Shown here: positions 1 through 7,937 of the stretch, piece by piece
How the letters are laid out: every line of letters begins with the position of its first letter
How positions within the stretch are numbered: the first letter of the stretch is position 1
Assembly (NCBI RefSeq): GCF_033547095.1
Contig: NZ_CP137852.1
Span: 3,931,001 to 3,995,000 of the forward strand
Origin: Sediminicoccus rosea
GTDB lineage: Bacteria > Pseudomonadota > Alphaproteobacteria > Acetobacterales > Acetobacteraceae
Reading direction: 5' to 3'
Length of the DNA: 64,000 nucleotides
The notes under the pieces: generated by a model
Databases searched by the model: none
Told to the model about the DNA's origin: nothing
What the model saw: only the letters and a program-made list of their open reading frames with translations
Program-made: the position numbers and the translations under genes

Positions 1-435
1 CGCCGCCACCCGGAACGGCTGGCCGGGCTGGTCGGCATCGCCGCCGCGCCCGACTTCACCGAGGACCTGATGTGGGCGCAATTCCCGCCCGCCGTGCGAC
101 AGCAGATCGAACGCGAGGGGCAATGGCTGCGCCCCTCCGAATACGGCACCCCCTACCCCATCACGCGCCACCTCATCGAGGATGGCCGCCGCAACCTGGT
201 GCTGCGCGAACCCCTGCCGATCCCCGCCCCGGTGCGTCTGCTGCAGGGACAGGCCGACCCGGACGTGCCCTGGCAGACGGCGCTGCGCCTTGCCGCGCAT
301 ATCTCCGGCGAGGATGTGGAGGTGACGCTGGTGAAGGCCGGCGACCACCGCCTCTCCAAGCCGGCGGAGCTGGCGCTACTCGGCCGGACGCTGGGCGCCC
401 TCCTCGGCGCGCTCGGCGGCGAAGATGGCGGCTAG
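1..435 (+). CDS. alpha/beta hydrolase, C-terminal part (5' end outside window)
   Basis: The reading frame is open from base 1, so the start lies upstream of the window; about 144 residues are visible. They match the C-terminal half of a serine alpha/beta hydrolase (acyl-thioesterase or ABHD10-like). 'LLQGQADPDVPW' looks like the strand and loop that carry the acid residue, and 'AGDHRLSKP' holds the likely catalytic His. The nucleophile elbow (GxSxG) would be upstream and cannot be checked. The last 60 bases overlap the 3' end of the convergent SDR gene. Substrate unknown. Confidence 0.85.
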   Translation, partial: RRHPERLAGLVGIAAAPDFTEDLMWAQFPPAVRQQIEREGQWLRPSEYGTPYPITRHLIEDGRRNLVLREPLPIPAPVRLLQGQADPDVPWQTALRLAAHISGEDVEVTLVKAGDHRLSKPAELALLGRTLGALLGALGGEDGG

Positions 436-1239
436 CCCCTCGCGATAGCTAGGGTAGGCCCAATCCATGCCCAGCGCCCGCTTCGTCTGGCGGCTGGAGA
501 CCAGGCGGCTTTCATCCCAGAAGCTGCGGCCCATCTCGCTCATGCGCGCATAGGCCTCGGCGAAGGGGGTGGGCGGCGGCGGCGTCACGCCAAGCAGGCG
601 GCAGGCTTCGAGCGTCACATCGGCCTGGGTGCCGGGCGTGTCATCCACCAGGTGGAGCACGCGCGCGCCCGGGCCCGGCGGGCGGTGGGCCGCGGCCATC
701 ACGGCGCGGGCGATGTCGTCGCGATGAATGCGGCTGAAGCTGTGGCCGGGCTTCACCACGCAGCGCGCGGTGCCGGCGCGCACATCATCGAGCGCCGAGC
801 GCCCGGGGCCGTAGATGCCGCCGGTGCGGAAGAGGTCCACCGCGACGCGGGGCGCCAGTTCGCGCCACTGGTTCTCGGCGTCCAGCCGGCGCTGGCTGCG
901 CGCCTGCCCGGGCGCGGGGGGCGTGTCCTCCTCGACCCAGCCGCCCTGGCGGTCGCCATAGACGCCCGTGGTGGAGATGTAGCCCACCCATGCGAGCGGC
1001 GCGGCGCGGAGGCCAGCGGCATGCGCGGCCCAGACCGGATCGCCCGCGGGCCCCGGCGGCGCCGTGATGACGAGGTGGGTGACGCCGTCCAGCAGGGCCG
1101 GATCGTCGAAAGCGACGACGCCCGGCACGCCGCCGGCCTGGCGCGAGGTGATGCGGGCGGTCCAGCCCGCGCGGTGGGCGAGGTCAAGAATGGCCTCGCC
1201 CGTGTAGCCCTTGCCGATGATGAGGAGGTTGCGTTGCAT
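376..1239 (-). CDS. NAD-dependent epimerase/dehydratase-like SDR protein (YeeZ-like)
   Basis: 287 residues. The N-terminus 'LLIIGKGYTGEAIL' is a Rossmann nucleotide-binding turn. 'STTGVYGDRQGGWVEE' matches the S/T-rich strand and substrate-side loop of atypical extended SDR proteins such as E. coli YeeZ. 'RTGGIYGPGR' and 'IHRDDIARAV' are further SDR landmarks. The physiological substrate is unknown. It lies 21 bp downstream of the VOC gene on the same strand, so the two may be co-transcribed. Its 3' end overlaps the convergent hydrolase by 60 bp, which is unusually long. Confidence 0.88.
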   Translation of the reverse strand: MQRNLLIIGKGYTGEAILDLAHRAGWTARITSRQAGGVPGVVAFDDPALLDGVTHLVITAPPGPAGDPVWAAHAAGLRAAPLAWVGYISTTGVYGDRQGGWVEEDTPPAPGQARSQRRLDAENQWRELAPRVAVDLFRTGGIYGPGRSALDDVRAGTARCVVKPGHSFSRIHRDDIARAVMAAAHRPPGPGARVLHLVDDTPGTQADVTLEACRLLGVTPPPPTPFAEAYARMSEMGRSFWDESRLVSSRQTKRALGMDWAYPSYREGLAAIFAAERAEEGAQRPAE

Positions 1240-1260
1240 CGGGGCATGATGCCCCCTGGC

Positions 1261-1749
1261 TCACGCCTCGGCCAGCAGGGCCGCGACGTCGAGGCGGCGG
1301 GTGAACATGGTCATCTCGCCCGCCGCATCGCGCGGCCATTCCTCGCGTGGGCGGTCGCGGTAGAGCTCCACGCCATTGCCGTCTGGGTCGCGCAGGTAGA
1401 GCGCCTCGCTCACGCCGTGGTCGGAGGCGCCGTCGAGCCTGACCCCGGCCTCCAGAACGCGCTTCAGCGCCGCCGCCAGCGCGGCGCGGTCCGGGTAAAG
1501 GATGGCGACGTGATAAAGGCCGGTGTGGTGCGGCGGCGGCGGCGTGCCGCCCTCGCTCTCCCACGTGTTGAGCGCGATGTGGTGGTGATAGCCGCCGGCC
1601 GAGAGGAAGGCGGCGCCGGGCCGCTCCAGCATCACGGTCAGGCCCAGCACATCCCGCCAGAAGGCGAGGGCGCGCGGGATGTCGGCCACCTTGAGATGGA
1701 CATGGCCGATGCGCGTCTCGGCGGGGGCGGTGTAGGGCGTCTGTTTCAT
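1261..1749 (-). CDS. VOC-family (glyoxalase/dioxygenase superfamily) protein
   Basis: 162 residues with the start at 'MKQTPYTAP'; the open frame runs further upstream but only as non-native-looking Arg-rich sequence antisense to the EamA gene. 'IGHVHLKVADIPRALAFW' opens the first beta-alpha-beta-beta-beta module with a metal-ligand-type His. 'HHHIALNTW' begins the second, and 'DPDGNGVELYRD' carries the usual C-terminal Glu ligand. This layout suits a lactoylglutathione-lyase-like or ring-cleavage-like metal enzyme, but the substrate cannot be read from sequence. Probably transcribed with the downstream SDR gene. Confidence 0.9.
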   Translation of the reverse strand: MKQTPYTAPAETRIGHVHLKVADIPRALAFWRDVLGLTVMLERPGAAFLSAGGYHHHIALNTWESEGGTPPPPHHTGLYHVAILYPDRAALAAALKRVLEAGVRLDGASDHGVSEALYLRDPDGNGVELYRDRPREEWPRDAAGEMTMFTRRLDVAALLAEA

Positions 1750-1808
1750 GCGCGCATCCTGGCACCGCGGGCAACTGCCGCGCCAATCACGATGGCAAAT
1801 GAGCGCCA

Positions 1809-2711
1809 TCAGCGCCTTGAGGTCACCAGCCAGAGCCCGGCGAAGACCAGCAGCGCGGCCGGCAGCGCGAGCCAGCCCATGCGTTCGCCGAAGAGAGCCG
1901 CGCCCCAGAGCACGCCCGCGATGGTGACGATGTAGCCGGTCTGGCTCGTGATCACGCTGCCCGTCGCGGCGATCAGGCGGAAGTAGAGCAGATAGGCGAA
2001 GGCGGTGAGCGCCGCCTGGAAGGGGATCAGCCACTCGACGCGCCAGCCGATGGCGCCGGGCCAATGCACCTGGCCCATCAGCACGCCGAAGATCGCGATG
2101 AAGAAGGCGGCCGCGTAGAGCGCGCCGGTCGCCAGCACCAGCGCATCCGTGCCGCGCGGGGCGAGGCGCGAGGCCACAATGTTGGAAATGGCGAAGCCCA
2201 CCGGCGTGATGGCGGCGAGCAGCGCCCAGCCGAGCAGACCCGCATCCGGCAGCGCGGCACCCGGCGCCATGGCCAGGGCCACGCCCAAGAAACCGAGCAG
2301 CGTGCCGGTGATGCGCGCCGGTGTCAGGCGGTCCATCCCAAGCGCCGCCGCCCCCAGCACGGTGAGGATCGGCGAGAGCGGCACAAGCAGCGCGAAGAAG
2401 CCAGCCGGGATGTGCTGCAGCGCCGTGTAGCCCGCGAAATTCGCCAGCGCGAAGCCCGAGAAGCCCGAGGCCGCATATTGGACCAGATGCGGCCGGTCCA
2501 GCGGGATCGCCAGACGCCGCTTGGCGCAGAGCACCGAGAGGATGAGCGCCGAGCCGAAGGCGCCCCAGAAGGCGAAGCCAAGCGGCGCGAAGCCCCCCGC
2601 CATGGCCGCCTTCACGATGGAGGGCGTCAGCCCCCAGACCACGCCGAGGATGAGCAGCGCGGGGATATGGCGGGCAAGCGGCATGGAGGGCAAAGGCGCG
2701 AAGCTGCCCAT
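1809..2711 (-). CDS. EamA/DMT-family transporter
   Basis: About 300 residues, almost entirely hydrophobic, with roughly ten predicted membrane helices arranged as two EamA repeats of five. 'GVVWGLTPSIVKAAM' opens the first repeat, and 'GFLGVALAMAPG' and 'YIVTIAGVLWGAALFGERM' are typical loop-helix signatures. It would export or import a small metabolite across the inner membrane; the substrate is unknown. The start is uncertain: ATG codons at 2711 and 2684 fit the family, while the longest frame to 2762 adds a non-membrane leader that would overlap the divergent peptidase gene. Confidence 0.9.
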   Translation of the reverse strand: MGSFAPLPSMPLARHIPALLILGVVWGLTPSIVKAAMAGGFAPLGFAFWGAFGSALILSVLCAKRRLAIPLDRPHLVQYAASGFSGFALANFAGYTALQHIPAGFFALLVPLSPILTVLGAAALGMDRLTPARITGTLLGFLGVALAMAPGAALPDAGLLGWALLAAITPVGFAISNIVASRLAPRGTDALVLATGALYAAAFFIAIFGVLMGQVHWPGAIGWRVEWLIPFQAALTAFAYLLYFRLIAATGSVITSQTGYIVTIAGVLWGAALFGERMGWLALPAALLVFAGLWLVTSRR

Positions 2712-2770
2712 TCTGTCAACCAGGGGTAGCAGACGTTGAACCGGAGCGCGGAATGCCGACATGTTGCGCC

Positions 2771-3493
2771 ATGGCGGACCTGCCCGAGTCGGAAATCATC
2801 GCGCTGCGCCGCGACCCGTTGCTGCCGCCCGAGCCCTGCCCGGTGCGCTGGCGCCGCTCGCCGCGCGCGCGCCGCGTCTCGCTGCGGATCGATCCGGCGC
2901 GGGGGGATGTGGTGGTGACCCTGCCGAGCCGCGCGGCCAAGCGGCATGGCGTGGCGCTGCTGACCGAGCATGCCGGCTGGGTGATGCAGAAGCTCGGCAA
3001 CCTGGCGCCCGAGCGGGCCTTCGAGGCGGGAGCGAGCGTGCCGATCGGCGGCGTGGAACACCCGATCCGCCATGAGCCGGGCCGGCGGGGCGGCGCCTTC
3101 CTGGAGGAGGGCGCGCTGGTGGTGACGGGCGAGGCGCCCTTCGTCGCGCGCCGCGTGCGGGACTTCCTGCGGGCCGAGGCGCTGCGCCGCATCGTGACGG
3201 CCGCGCGCCCGCATTGCGAGGCGCTGGGCGTAGTGCCGAGCGCCATCCGCCTGAAGGACACGAAGAGCCGCTGGGGGAGCTGCGCGTCGAACCGCACGCT
3301 CTCCTTCTCGTGGCGGCTCGTGCTCGCCCCCGACTGGGTGCTGGATTACGTGGTGGCGCATGAGGTGGCGCATCTGCGGGAGATGAACCACTCGGACCGC
3401 TTCTGGGCGCTGGTCGAGCAGCGCTCCGAACACCGGCATGCCGCGACCGAATGGCTGCGGCGGCACGGGCCTTCGCTGCAACGGATGGGATGA
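2771..3493 (+). CDS. YgjP-like (DUF45/M48-type) metallopeptidase domain protein
   Basis: About 240 residues, start chosen at 'MADLPESE' (an upstream in-frame ATG at 2753 adds six residues). The C-terminal half has 'DTKSRWGSCASNRTLSFSW' followed by 'VVAHEVAHLREMNHSDRFW', the HExxH zinc motif plus the downstream conserved His of the YgjP/WLM family. Members are zinc-dependent, usually cytosolic proteins; some are linked to nucleotidase or SprT-like functions, but the role is unsettled. Divergent from the EamA gene and convergent with rpoH. Confidence 0.92.
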   Translation: MADLPESEIIALRRDPLLPPEPCPVRWRRSPRARRVSLRIDPARGDVVVTLPSRAAKRHGVALLTEHAGWVMQKLGNLAPERAFEAGASVPIGGVEHPIRHEPGRRGGAFLEEGALVVTGEAPFVARRVRDFLRAEALRRIVTAARPHCEALGVVPSAIRLKDTKSRWGSCASNRTLSFSWRLVLAPDWVLDYVVAHEVAHLREMNHSDRFWALVEQRSEHRHAATEWLRRHGPSLQRMG

Positions 3494-3520
3494 GGGCGGC
3501 CGAAGCCGCCCTCCCGGTGA

Positions 3521-4402
3521 TCAGCCGACGCTGAGGCGCCGCTCGGTGATCTGCTGCTTCATGCTCTTCTGCAGCTTCTCGAAGGCGCGGACCTCGATCT
3601 GGCGGACGCGCTCGCGGCTGATGTTATACTGCTGCGAGAGCTCTTCCAGCGTGGTCGGCTCGTCCTTCAGGCGGCGCTCGATCAGGATGTGGCGCTCGCG
3701 CTCGTTCAGGGTGCGCAGCGCGCCGTTCAGCATGTCCTTGCGGTTGGACATGTCCTCGCGGTCGGCGAGCTCCGTCTCCTGGCTCTCGGCGTCATCCACC
3801 AGCCAATCCTGCCACTCGCCCTCGCTGTCAGCACGGACGGGGGCGTTCAGGCTGTTGTCCGGGCTGGCGAGGCGGCGGTTCATGCTCACCACGTCCTGCT
3901 CGGGCACGGCCAGGGTCTTCGCGATCTTGGCCACGACCTCCGGCTGCAGGTCGCCATCCTCCAGCGCGCCGATCTGCCCCTTGAGGCGACGGAGGTTGAA
4001 GAACAGCTTCTTTTGCGCCGCGGTCGTGCCCATCTTCACGAGCGACCAGCTGTGCAGGATGTATTCCTGGATGGCGGCACGGATCCACCACATGGCGTAG
4101 GTCGCCAGGCGGAAGCCACGATCAGGGTCGAAGCGCTTGACCGCCTGCATCATGCCGACATTGCCTTCGGAGATGAGCTCACCCACCGGCAGCCCATAGC
4201 CGCGGTAACCCATCGCGATCTTCGCCACGAGGCGCAGATGCGAGGTGACAAGCTTATGGGCGGCCGCCTCGTCGCCGGCGTCGCGCCAGCGCTTGGCAAG
4301 CTCCAGCTCCTCTTCGGGAGCGAGCATCGGGAATTTCCGGATGTCCTGCAGGTAGCGCGACAGGTTGCCTTCCGGGGCAAGCGGGATACTCAAAGAAGCC
4401 AT
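3521..4402 (-). CDS. rpoH: RNA polymerase sigma-32 factor RpoH
   Basis: 293 residues from 'MASLSIPLAPEGNL'. Region 1.2/2 contains 'LVTSHLRLVAKIAMGYRG' and 'FDPDRGFRLATYAMWWIRA' (core binding and -10 recognition). The RpoH box is seen as 'QKKLFFNLRR', and region 4.2 as 'YNISRERVRQIEVRAFEKL'. It directs polymerase to heat-shock promoters. The frame extends 38 codons upstream, but the family normally begins near the chosen Met. Alphaproteobacteria often have several rpoH copies, so this may not be the only one. It follows rluD on the same strand after 227 bp, which must hold its promoter. Confidence 0.96.
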   Translation of the reverse strand: MASLSIPLAPEGNLSRYLQDIRKFPMLAPEEELELAKRWRDAGDEAAAHKLVTSHLRLVAKIAMGYRGYGLPVGELISEGNVGMMQAVKRFDPDRGFRLATYAMWWIRAAIQEYILHSWSLVKMGTTAAQKKLFFNLRRLKGQIGALEDGDLQPEVVAKIAKTLAVPEQDVVSMNRRLASPDNSLNAPVRADSEGEWQDWLVDDAESQETELADREDMSNRKDMLNGALRTLNERERHILIERRLKDEPTTLEELSQQYNISRERVRQIEVRAFEKLQKSMKQQITERRLSVG

Positions 4403-4591
4403 CGGTTTCGACGAGCCTTCCATTTGCGCCGTGCCCCACCCCGTGACGGCGGCGGGCACACGGCCTTTCTGGCCTAACGCGTCCGGGGCCCTCCCGGATG
4501 CATCCGCCCCGGTCACGGAAGGGGCGGTGGCAGCAACCGGGGGTTTAGCGGCACCCCATGGCGAAGTTCCACCAGCAAATTACCGGAATGA

Positions 4592-4615
4592 TCGGTTTCG
4601 CGCAAGCAAAACCGA
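4592..4615. repeat. Short stem-loop in the rluD-rpoH spacer
   Basis: TCGGTTT and AAACCGA form a perfect 7-bp inverted repeat around a 10-nt loop, 14 bp after the rluD stop (reading on the minus strand). No T-tract follows, so it is a weak terminator at best. It may instead lie in the rpoH leader, where RNA structure is known to matter in enterobacterial rpoH. Confidence 0.3.
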
Positions 4616-4629
4616 CTAAACTGGTCCGG

Positions 4630-5643
4630 TTACTCGTTGTTACAGGCCAGAATGGCCAGGAGTTTCCGGAAATCCTCCGGCGGCTCCGACCGGAAGGAGA
4701 GATTTTTCCCGCTGATCGGGTGGGCAAAGCCAAGGCTCGCGGCATGCAGCGCCTGACGCGGGAAGGCCAGGAGAGCCTCCCGCGGGCCCTCGGGCAGGGT
4801 CCGGCTGACCGCCGGGATACGTCGCAGATACACGGGATCGCCCACCAGGGGGTGCCCGATATGCGCCATATGGACCCGGATCTGGTGGGTGCGCCCGGTC
4901 ATCAGCTTGCAGCGCACCAGCGCGACCGCGCCGTGGAAGACCTGTTCCGTCCGGTATCTGGTGATGGCGTGCTTGCCGGCGCTGGCACCCGCCATCTCGC
5001 CGCGCTGCACGCCCCGGTTGCGCTGCTCGACGACGGCCATGCGCTTGCGATCCGTCGTGTGGCGGCCGATCGCGGCCTCGATCACGCCCTCGCCCGGGCT
5101 GGGCACGCCCCAGGCGAGCGCCAGGTATTCGCGGTCCAGGTCGCGGGCCACGAAGGCGTCGGAGAGGATCTGGTGTGCCCGCTGGCTCTTCGCCACCACC
5201 ATGATGCCGGAGGTGTCCTTGTCGAGCCGGTGGACGATGCCGGGCCGCTTCTCGCCGCCGATTCCCTCCAGCTCCTCGCCCGCATGGGCGAGCAGGCCGT
5301 TGACCAGCGTGCCATCCATGTTGCCTGGCGCCGGGTGCACGACGAGGCCGGCCGGCTTGTCCAGGACGATGAGGTGCTGGTCCTCGAAGAGGATGTCGAG
5401 CGCCATGGCCTGGGCCTGCGGACGGGCCGGCGCGGGCGGCGGCGGCGCCACGCGATAGAGGCTGCCGGGACGCACCGGTTGCGCGGGCTCGGTCAGCGTC
5501 TCGCCGTCACGCGTGACGTGCCCTTCCTCGATCAATGCCTTGACGCGGGAGCGGGAGAGACCGCCTATCCGCTCCGCGAGGAATCGGTCCACGCGCTGTC
5601 CGTGATCGGCTTCCGTCGCGGTGATCTCATGGGTCTGGGACAA
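4630..5643 (-). CDS. rluD: Ribosomal large subunit pseudouridine synthase D
   Basis: 337 residues. An N-terminal S4 domain ('RVDRFLAERIGGLSRSRVK') is followed by the RsuA/RluA catalytic domain. Its motif 'PGIVHRLDKDTSGIMVVAK' holds the catalytic Asp, and 'TGRTHQIRVH' is the second family signature. It makes pseudouridines in helix 69 of 23S rRNA. No ATG fits; the TTG at 5643 gives the expected N-terminus ('SQTHEITATEADHGQRVD'). That TTG abuts the divergent DUF6476 gene, so both starts share a few bases. Confidence 0.95.
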   Translation of the reverse strand: MSQTHEITATEADHGQRVDRFLAERIGGLSRSRVKALIEEGHVTRDGETLTEPAQPVRPGSLYRVAPPPPAPARPQAQAMALDILFEDQHLIVLDKPAGLVVHPAPGNMDGTLVNGLLAHAGEELEGIGGEKRPGIVHRLDKDTSGIMVVAKSQRAHQILSDAFVARDLDREYLALAWGVPSPGEGVIEAAIGRHTTDRKRMAVVEQRNRGVQRGEMAGASAGKHAITRYRTEQVFHGAVALVRCKLMTGRTHQIRVHMAHIGHPLVGDPVYLRRIPAVSRTLPEGPREALLAFPRQALHAASLGFAHPISGKNLSFRSEPPEDFRKLLAILACNNE

Positions 5644-5934
5644 ATGCAGGCACTCAAGTTCCTGGTTGTGGCGATGGGCGTGCTGATCGTGGCCGGCACC
5701 GTGACGCTGGTCGTCCTCCTCGTCCAGCGTGCCGGTGGCCGGGGCGAGGCGCCGCTGCCCGCAATGAGCCTGAACCTGCCTGCCGGCAGCCGCATCGTCA
5801 GCTTGGCCGGCGCGGGCGACCACTTCGCCGTGCATGTGCAGCGCCCCGACGGGGACCGCATCCTGCTGCTGGATTCCCGCAGCGGCCGTGTGGTGGGCGA
5901 AGTGATGCCGGGCGCCGCGGTGCCGGTGCGGTAG
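5629..5934 (+). CDS. DUF6476-like single-pass membrane protein
   Basis: 101 residues with one strongly hydrophobic segment ('FLVVAMGVLIVAGTVTLV', about residues 11-32), a short linker, and a small C-terminal beta-rich domain ('ILLLDSRSGRVVGEV'). This matches the alphaproteobacterial DUF6476 family, usually found beside rluD; function unknown. Two starts are possible: ATG 5629, overlapping rluD by 15 bp, and ATG 5644, exactly abutting the rluD TTG. A probable inner-membrane protein with a periplasmic domain. Confidence 0.85.
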   Translation: MGLGQMQALKFLVVAMGVLIVAGTVTLVVLLVQRAGGRGEAPLPAMSLNLPAGSRIVSLAGAGDHFAVHVQRPDGDRILLLDSRSGRVVGEVMPGAAVPVR

Positions 5935-5940
5935 GGCGGC

Positions 5941-6114
5941 ATGGCGCACAAGAAGCCGAACCTTCCAGAGAAGATCTGCGCCGCCTGCGGCCGCCCCTTC
6001 GCCTGGCGCAAGAAGTGGGCGCGGAACTGGGACGAAGTGCGCTTCTGCTCCGATGCGTGCCGGGATGGGAGATATGCAAAGGCCCGGCTTGCCCTCCCCG
6101 CCCGGGGCGGCTAA
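5941..6114 (+). CDS. DUF2256 zinc-ribbon-like small protein
   Basis: 57 residues, starting 6 bp after the DUF6476 stop. The pattern 'KICAACGRPFAWRKKW' followed by 'VRFCSDACR' gives four cysteines in two CxxC-type pairs, the signature of the DUF2256 family, which probably binds zinc. The family is conserved but not characterised, and in some genomes sits beside cryptochrome/photolyase genes; none is present here. Likely co-transcribed with the preceding gene. Confidence 0.88.
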   Translation: MAHKKPNLPEKICAACGRPFAWRKKWARNWDEVRFCSDACRDGRYAKARLALPARGG

Positions 6115-6132
6115 GACCGCGCCACTGGCCCA

Positions 6133-6208
6133 GTCCCTTTCGTCTAGAGGCCTAGGACACCGCCCTCTCACGGCGGCAACAGGGGTTCGAATCCCCTAAG
6201 GGACGCCA
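6133..6208 (+). tRNA. tRNA-Glu (anticodon CTC)
   Basis: A complete cloverleaf of 76 nt including an encoded CCA. The acceptor stem GTCCCTT pairs with AAGGGAC, the anticodon arm is CCGCC-CTCTCAC-GGCGG with CTC at positions 34-36, and the T-arm contains GGTTCGAATCC. It lies 18 bp downstream of the DUF2256 gene. Confidence 0.97.
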
Positions 6209-6286
6209 CTTTCCATAATTTCCCCGGCATGGCTGCGCAGCAAGCGCGGCGGCGGGCCGTGCTGTGTCCAGCACGGCCCTCGGCGG

Positions 6287-6805
6287 TCAGCGCGCCGCTT
6301 CGGGTGCCGTGTCTTCGGCAGGCGGGGCCACGTGGCGGGGCTGCGGCATGGGGAGCGTCTCCGCCTCGCCAGCCAGCTCGGCCTCCAGGCTCGCGGTGAT
6401 GTTGCCCTCCGTGCCCTCGGCACCCTCGGCGCCCTGGCTTTCGCCCTGGAAGCCCTCGGCGTTCTGGTCGCGGAAGCGGCGCTCCTGCGGCGGCTGGTTC
6501 TGCTGCTGCACGGCAGCCATGGCGCCAAGGATGCGGAAGTAATGCTCGGCGTGCTGGAAATAACCCTCAGCGCCGACACGGTCGCCGCTGCTGGTCGCGT
6601 CGCGGCCGAGCTGGAGGTATTTCTCGAAGAGCTGCTGGGCTGTCCCGCGCAGCCGCACATCGGGGCCGCTCGAATCGAAGACGTGGTTGCGGTTCAGCGG
6701 CTGATTGCCGTTCCCTCCCCCACCGCCTGCGGAACGGAACTGCCCGCCGCCATTGCCACCACCGCCGCCATGGCGATGGCCACGGCGCATGCGCTTCATG
6801 TTCAT
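6287..6805 (-). CDS. DUF4167 domain-containing protein
   Basis: 172 residues. The N-terminus is basic and Gly-rich ('MNMKRMRRGHRHGGGGG'), followed by the conserved block 'FDSSGPDVRLRGTAQQLFEK' and 'QHAEHYFRILGAM' that defines DUF4167. The C-terminus is low-complexity, rich in Q, E and G. The family is almost universal in alphaproteobacteria, always next to prmC and prfA, and its RNA-binding-like N-terminus suggests a link to translation, but no function is proven. Longer upstream frame rejected because the family begins at the MNMKRM motif. Confidence 0.93.
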   Translation of the reverse strand: MNMKRMRRGHRHGGGGGNGGGQFRSAGGGGGNGNQPLNRNHVFDSSGPDVRLRGTAQQLFEKYLQLGRDATSSGDRVGAEGYFQHAEHYFRILGAMAAVQQQNQPPQERRFRDQNAEGFQGESQGAEGAEGTEGNITASLEAELAGEAETLPMPQPRHVAPPAEDTAPEAAR

Positions 6806-6940
6806 TCGTGTCTGTGCTTCTGCTGTCTGTGCTGCCGCGGAGGTTTCAACTGGCGCCGCTGGCTGGGGTTCGTCCGGCACGGCACCCTTGCGGGGCTCTG
6901 CCCATCGGCCGGCCAAGGGCCTGTGCTGACGAGACTCACC

Positions 6941-7828
6941 TTAGACAGAAGAATCCCTCCCGCCAACCGGTTTCTCCGACAATTTCAGGATCAAGGCGCG
7001 GCCGACGCCGCCAAGATCGGCCTTGAGCCCCATGACGGCGAGGCCTTCCGCCTCGGCCAGCGCCGCGACGGCGGGCCCCTGGCCCTCGCCCAGCTCCAGC
7101 ACGGCAAGGCCGCGCGGCGCAAGAAGGCGAGGCAGATCCGCCAGGATCACGCGATAGGCGTCGAGTCCGTCGGGCCCGCCATCCAGCGCGGTGGCCGGCT
7201 CATGCACCGCCACCTCGGGCATCAGGCTGTCGATCGCGCCGCGCTCGATATAGGGGGGGTTGGCGAGGATGAGGTCGAAGCGCCCCGCGACGGCACCGGC
7301 CCAGTCACCCGCGGCGAAGGTGGCGCGCCCGTTGAGGCCGTTCCGCGCGGCGTTGCGCGCGGCCAGCGCCGCCGCCTCGGGCCGCAGATCGAGGCCCAGG
7401 CCCCAGGCGGTGGGAAATTCACTCAGCGCCGCCAGCAGCAGGCAGCCCGTGCCCGTGCCAAGGTCGAGGATGCGGCGGGGCGCGATGCCTGCTTCCAGCG
7501 CCGCCTCGATCAGCGTCTCCGAATCGGCGCGCGGGATCAGCGTCTCGGCGGCCACTTCCAGATCCAGCGTCCAGAACCCGGCGCGCCCCAGGATGCGCGC
7601 CATGGGCAGGCGCGCCAGGCGTTGGGCGAGCGCGGCGCGGAAACGGGGAATGGCCTCAGGCGGGACGGGCGCGCGGGGGTCGCGCAGCAGGGCCTCGGTG
7701 GTGCTGCCCATGGCATGGGCCAGCAGCAGCCGCGCCTCGAGCCGGGGATTCTCGATCGCGGCGGCGCGCAGCATCTGGCCGGCCTGGCAGAGAAAGGCGC
7801 CGACGCTCTCCCCGGGCTCGCAGGTCAT
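6941..7828 (-). CDS. prmC: Peptide chain release factor N5-glutamine methyltransferase
   Basis: About 295 residues. SAM-binding motif I is 'ILDLGTGTGCLLLA', and the catalytic 'NPPY' (in 'DLILANPPYIERGAI') is the signature of amino-N methyltransferases acting on Gln. It methylates the Gln of the GGQ loop of release factors, and its substrate gene prfA lies directly upstream on the same strand. The start at 'MTCEPGESVGAF' matches the family; GTG at 7885 or ATG at 7870 are longer alternatives. Confidence 0.95.
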   Translation of the reverse strand: MTCEPGESVGAFLCQAGQMLRAAAIENPRLEARLLLAHAMGSTTEALLRDPRAPVPPEAIPRFRAALAQRLARLPMARILGRAGFWTLDLEVAAETLIPRADSETLIEAALEAGIAPRRILDLGTGTGCLLLAALSEFPTAWGLGLDLRPEAAALAARNAARNGLNGRATFAAGDWAGAVAGRFDLILANPPYIERGAIDSLMPEVAVHEPATALDGGPDGLDAYRVILADLPRLLAPRGLAVLELGEGQGPAVAALAEAEGLAVMGLKADLGGVGRALILKLSEKPVGGRDSSV

Positions 7829-7896
7829 GGAAGGAGACAAGGCCGCGGCCGGCGCGCCCAGAGTGACCATCCCACCCGCCCACACGCGGCGGCGCG

Positions 7897-7935
7897 AAGC
7901 CAGGCCGGTGGGGCCGGCGCCCGGCGCCTGAGGGC
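7897..7935. repeat. Truncated copy of a dispersed hairpin repeat
   Basis: This spacer between prfA and prmC holds a GCCGG/CCGGC hairpin. It is followed by a 23-bp block (7913-7935) that matches the block before rfbA (23870-23892) with one mismatch. The second hairpin found in the other copies is missing here. It may lie inside the PrmC leader if the longer prmC start is used. Confidence 0.55.
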
Positions 7936-7937
7936 GG

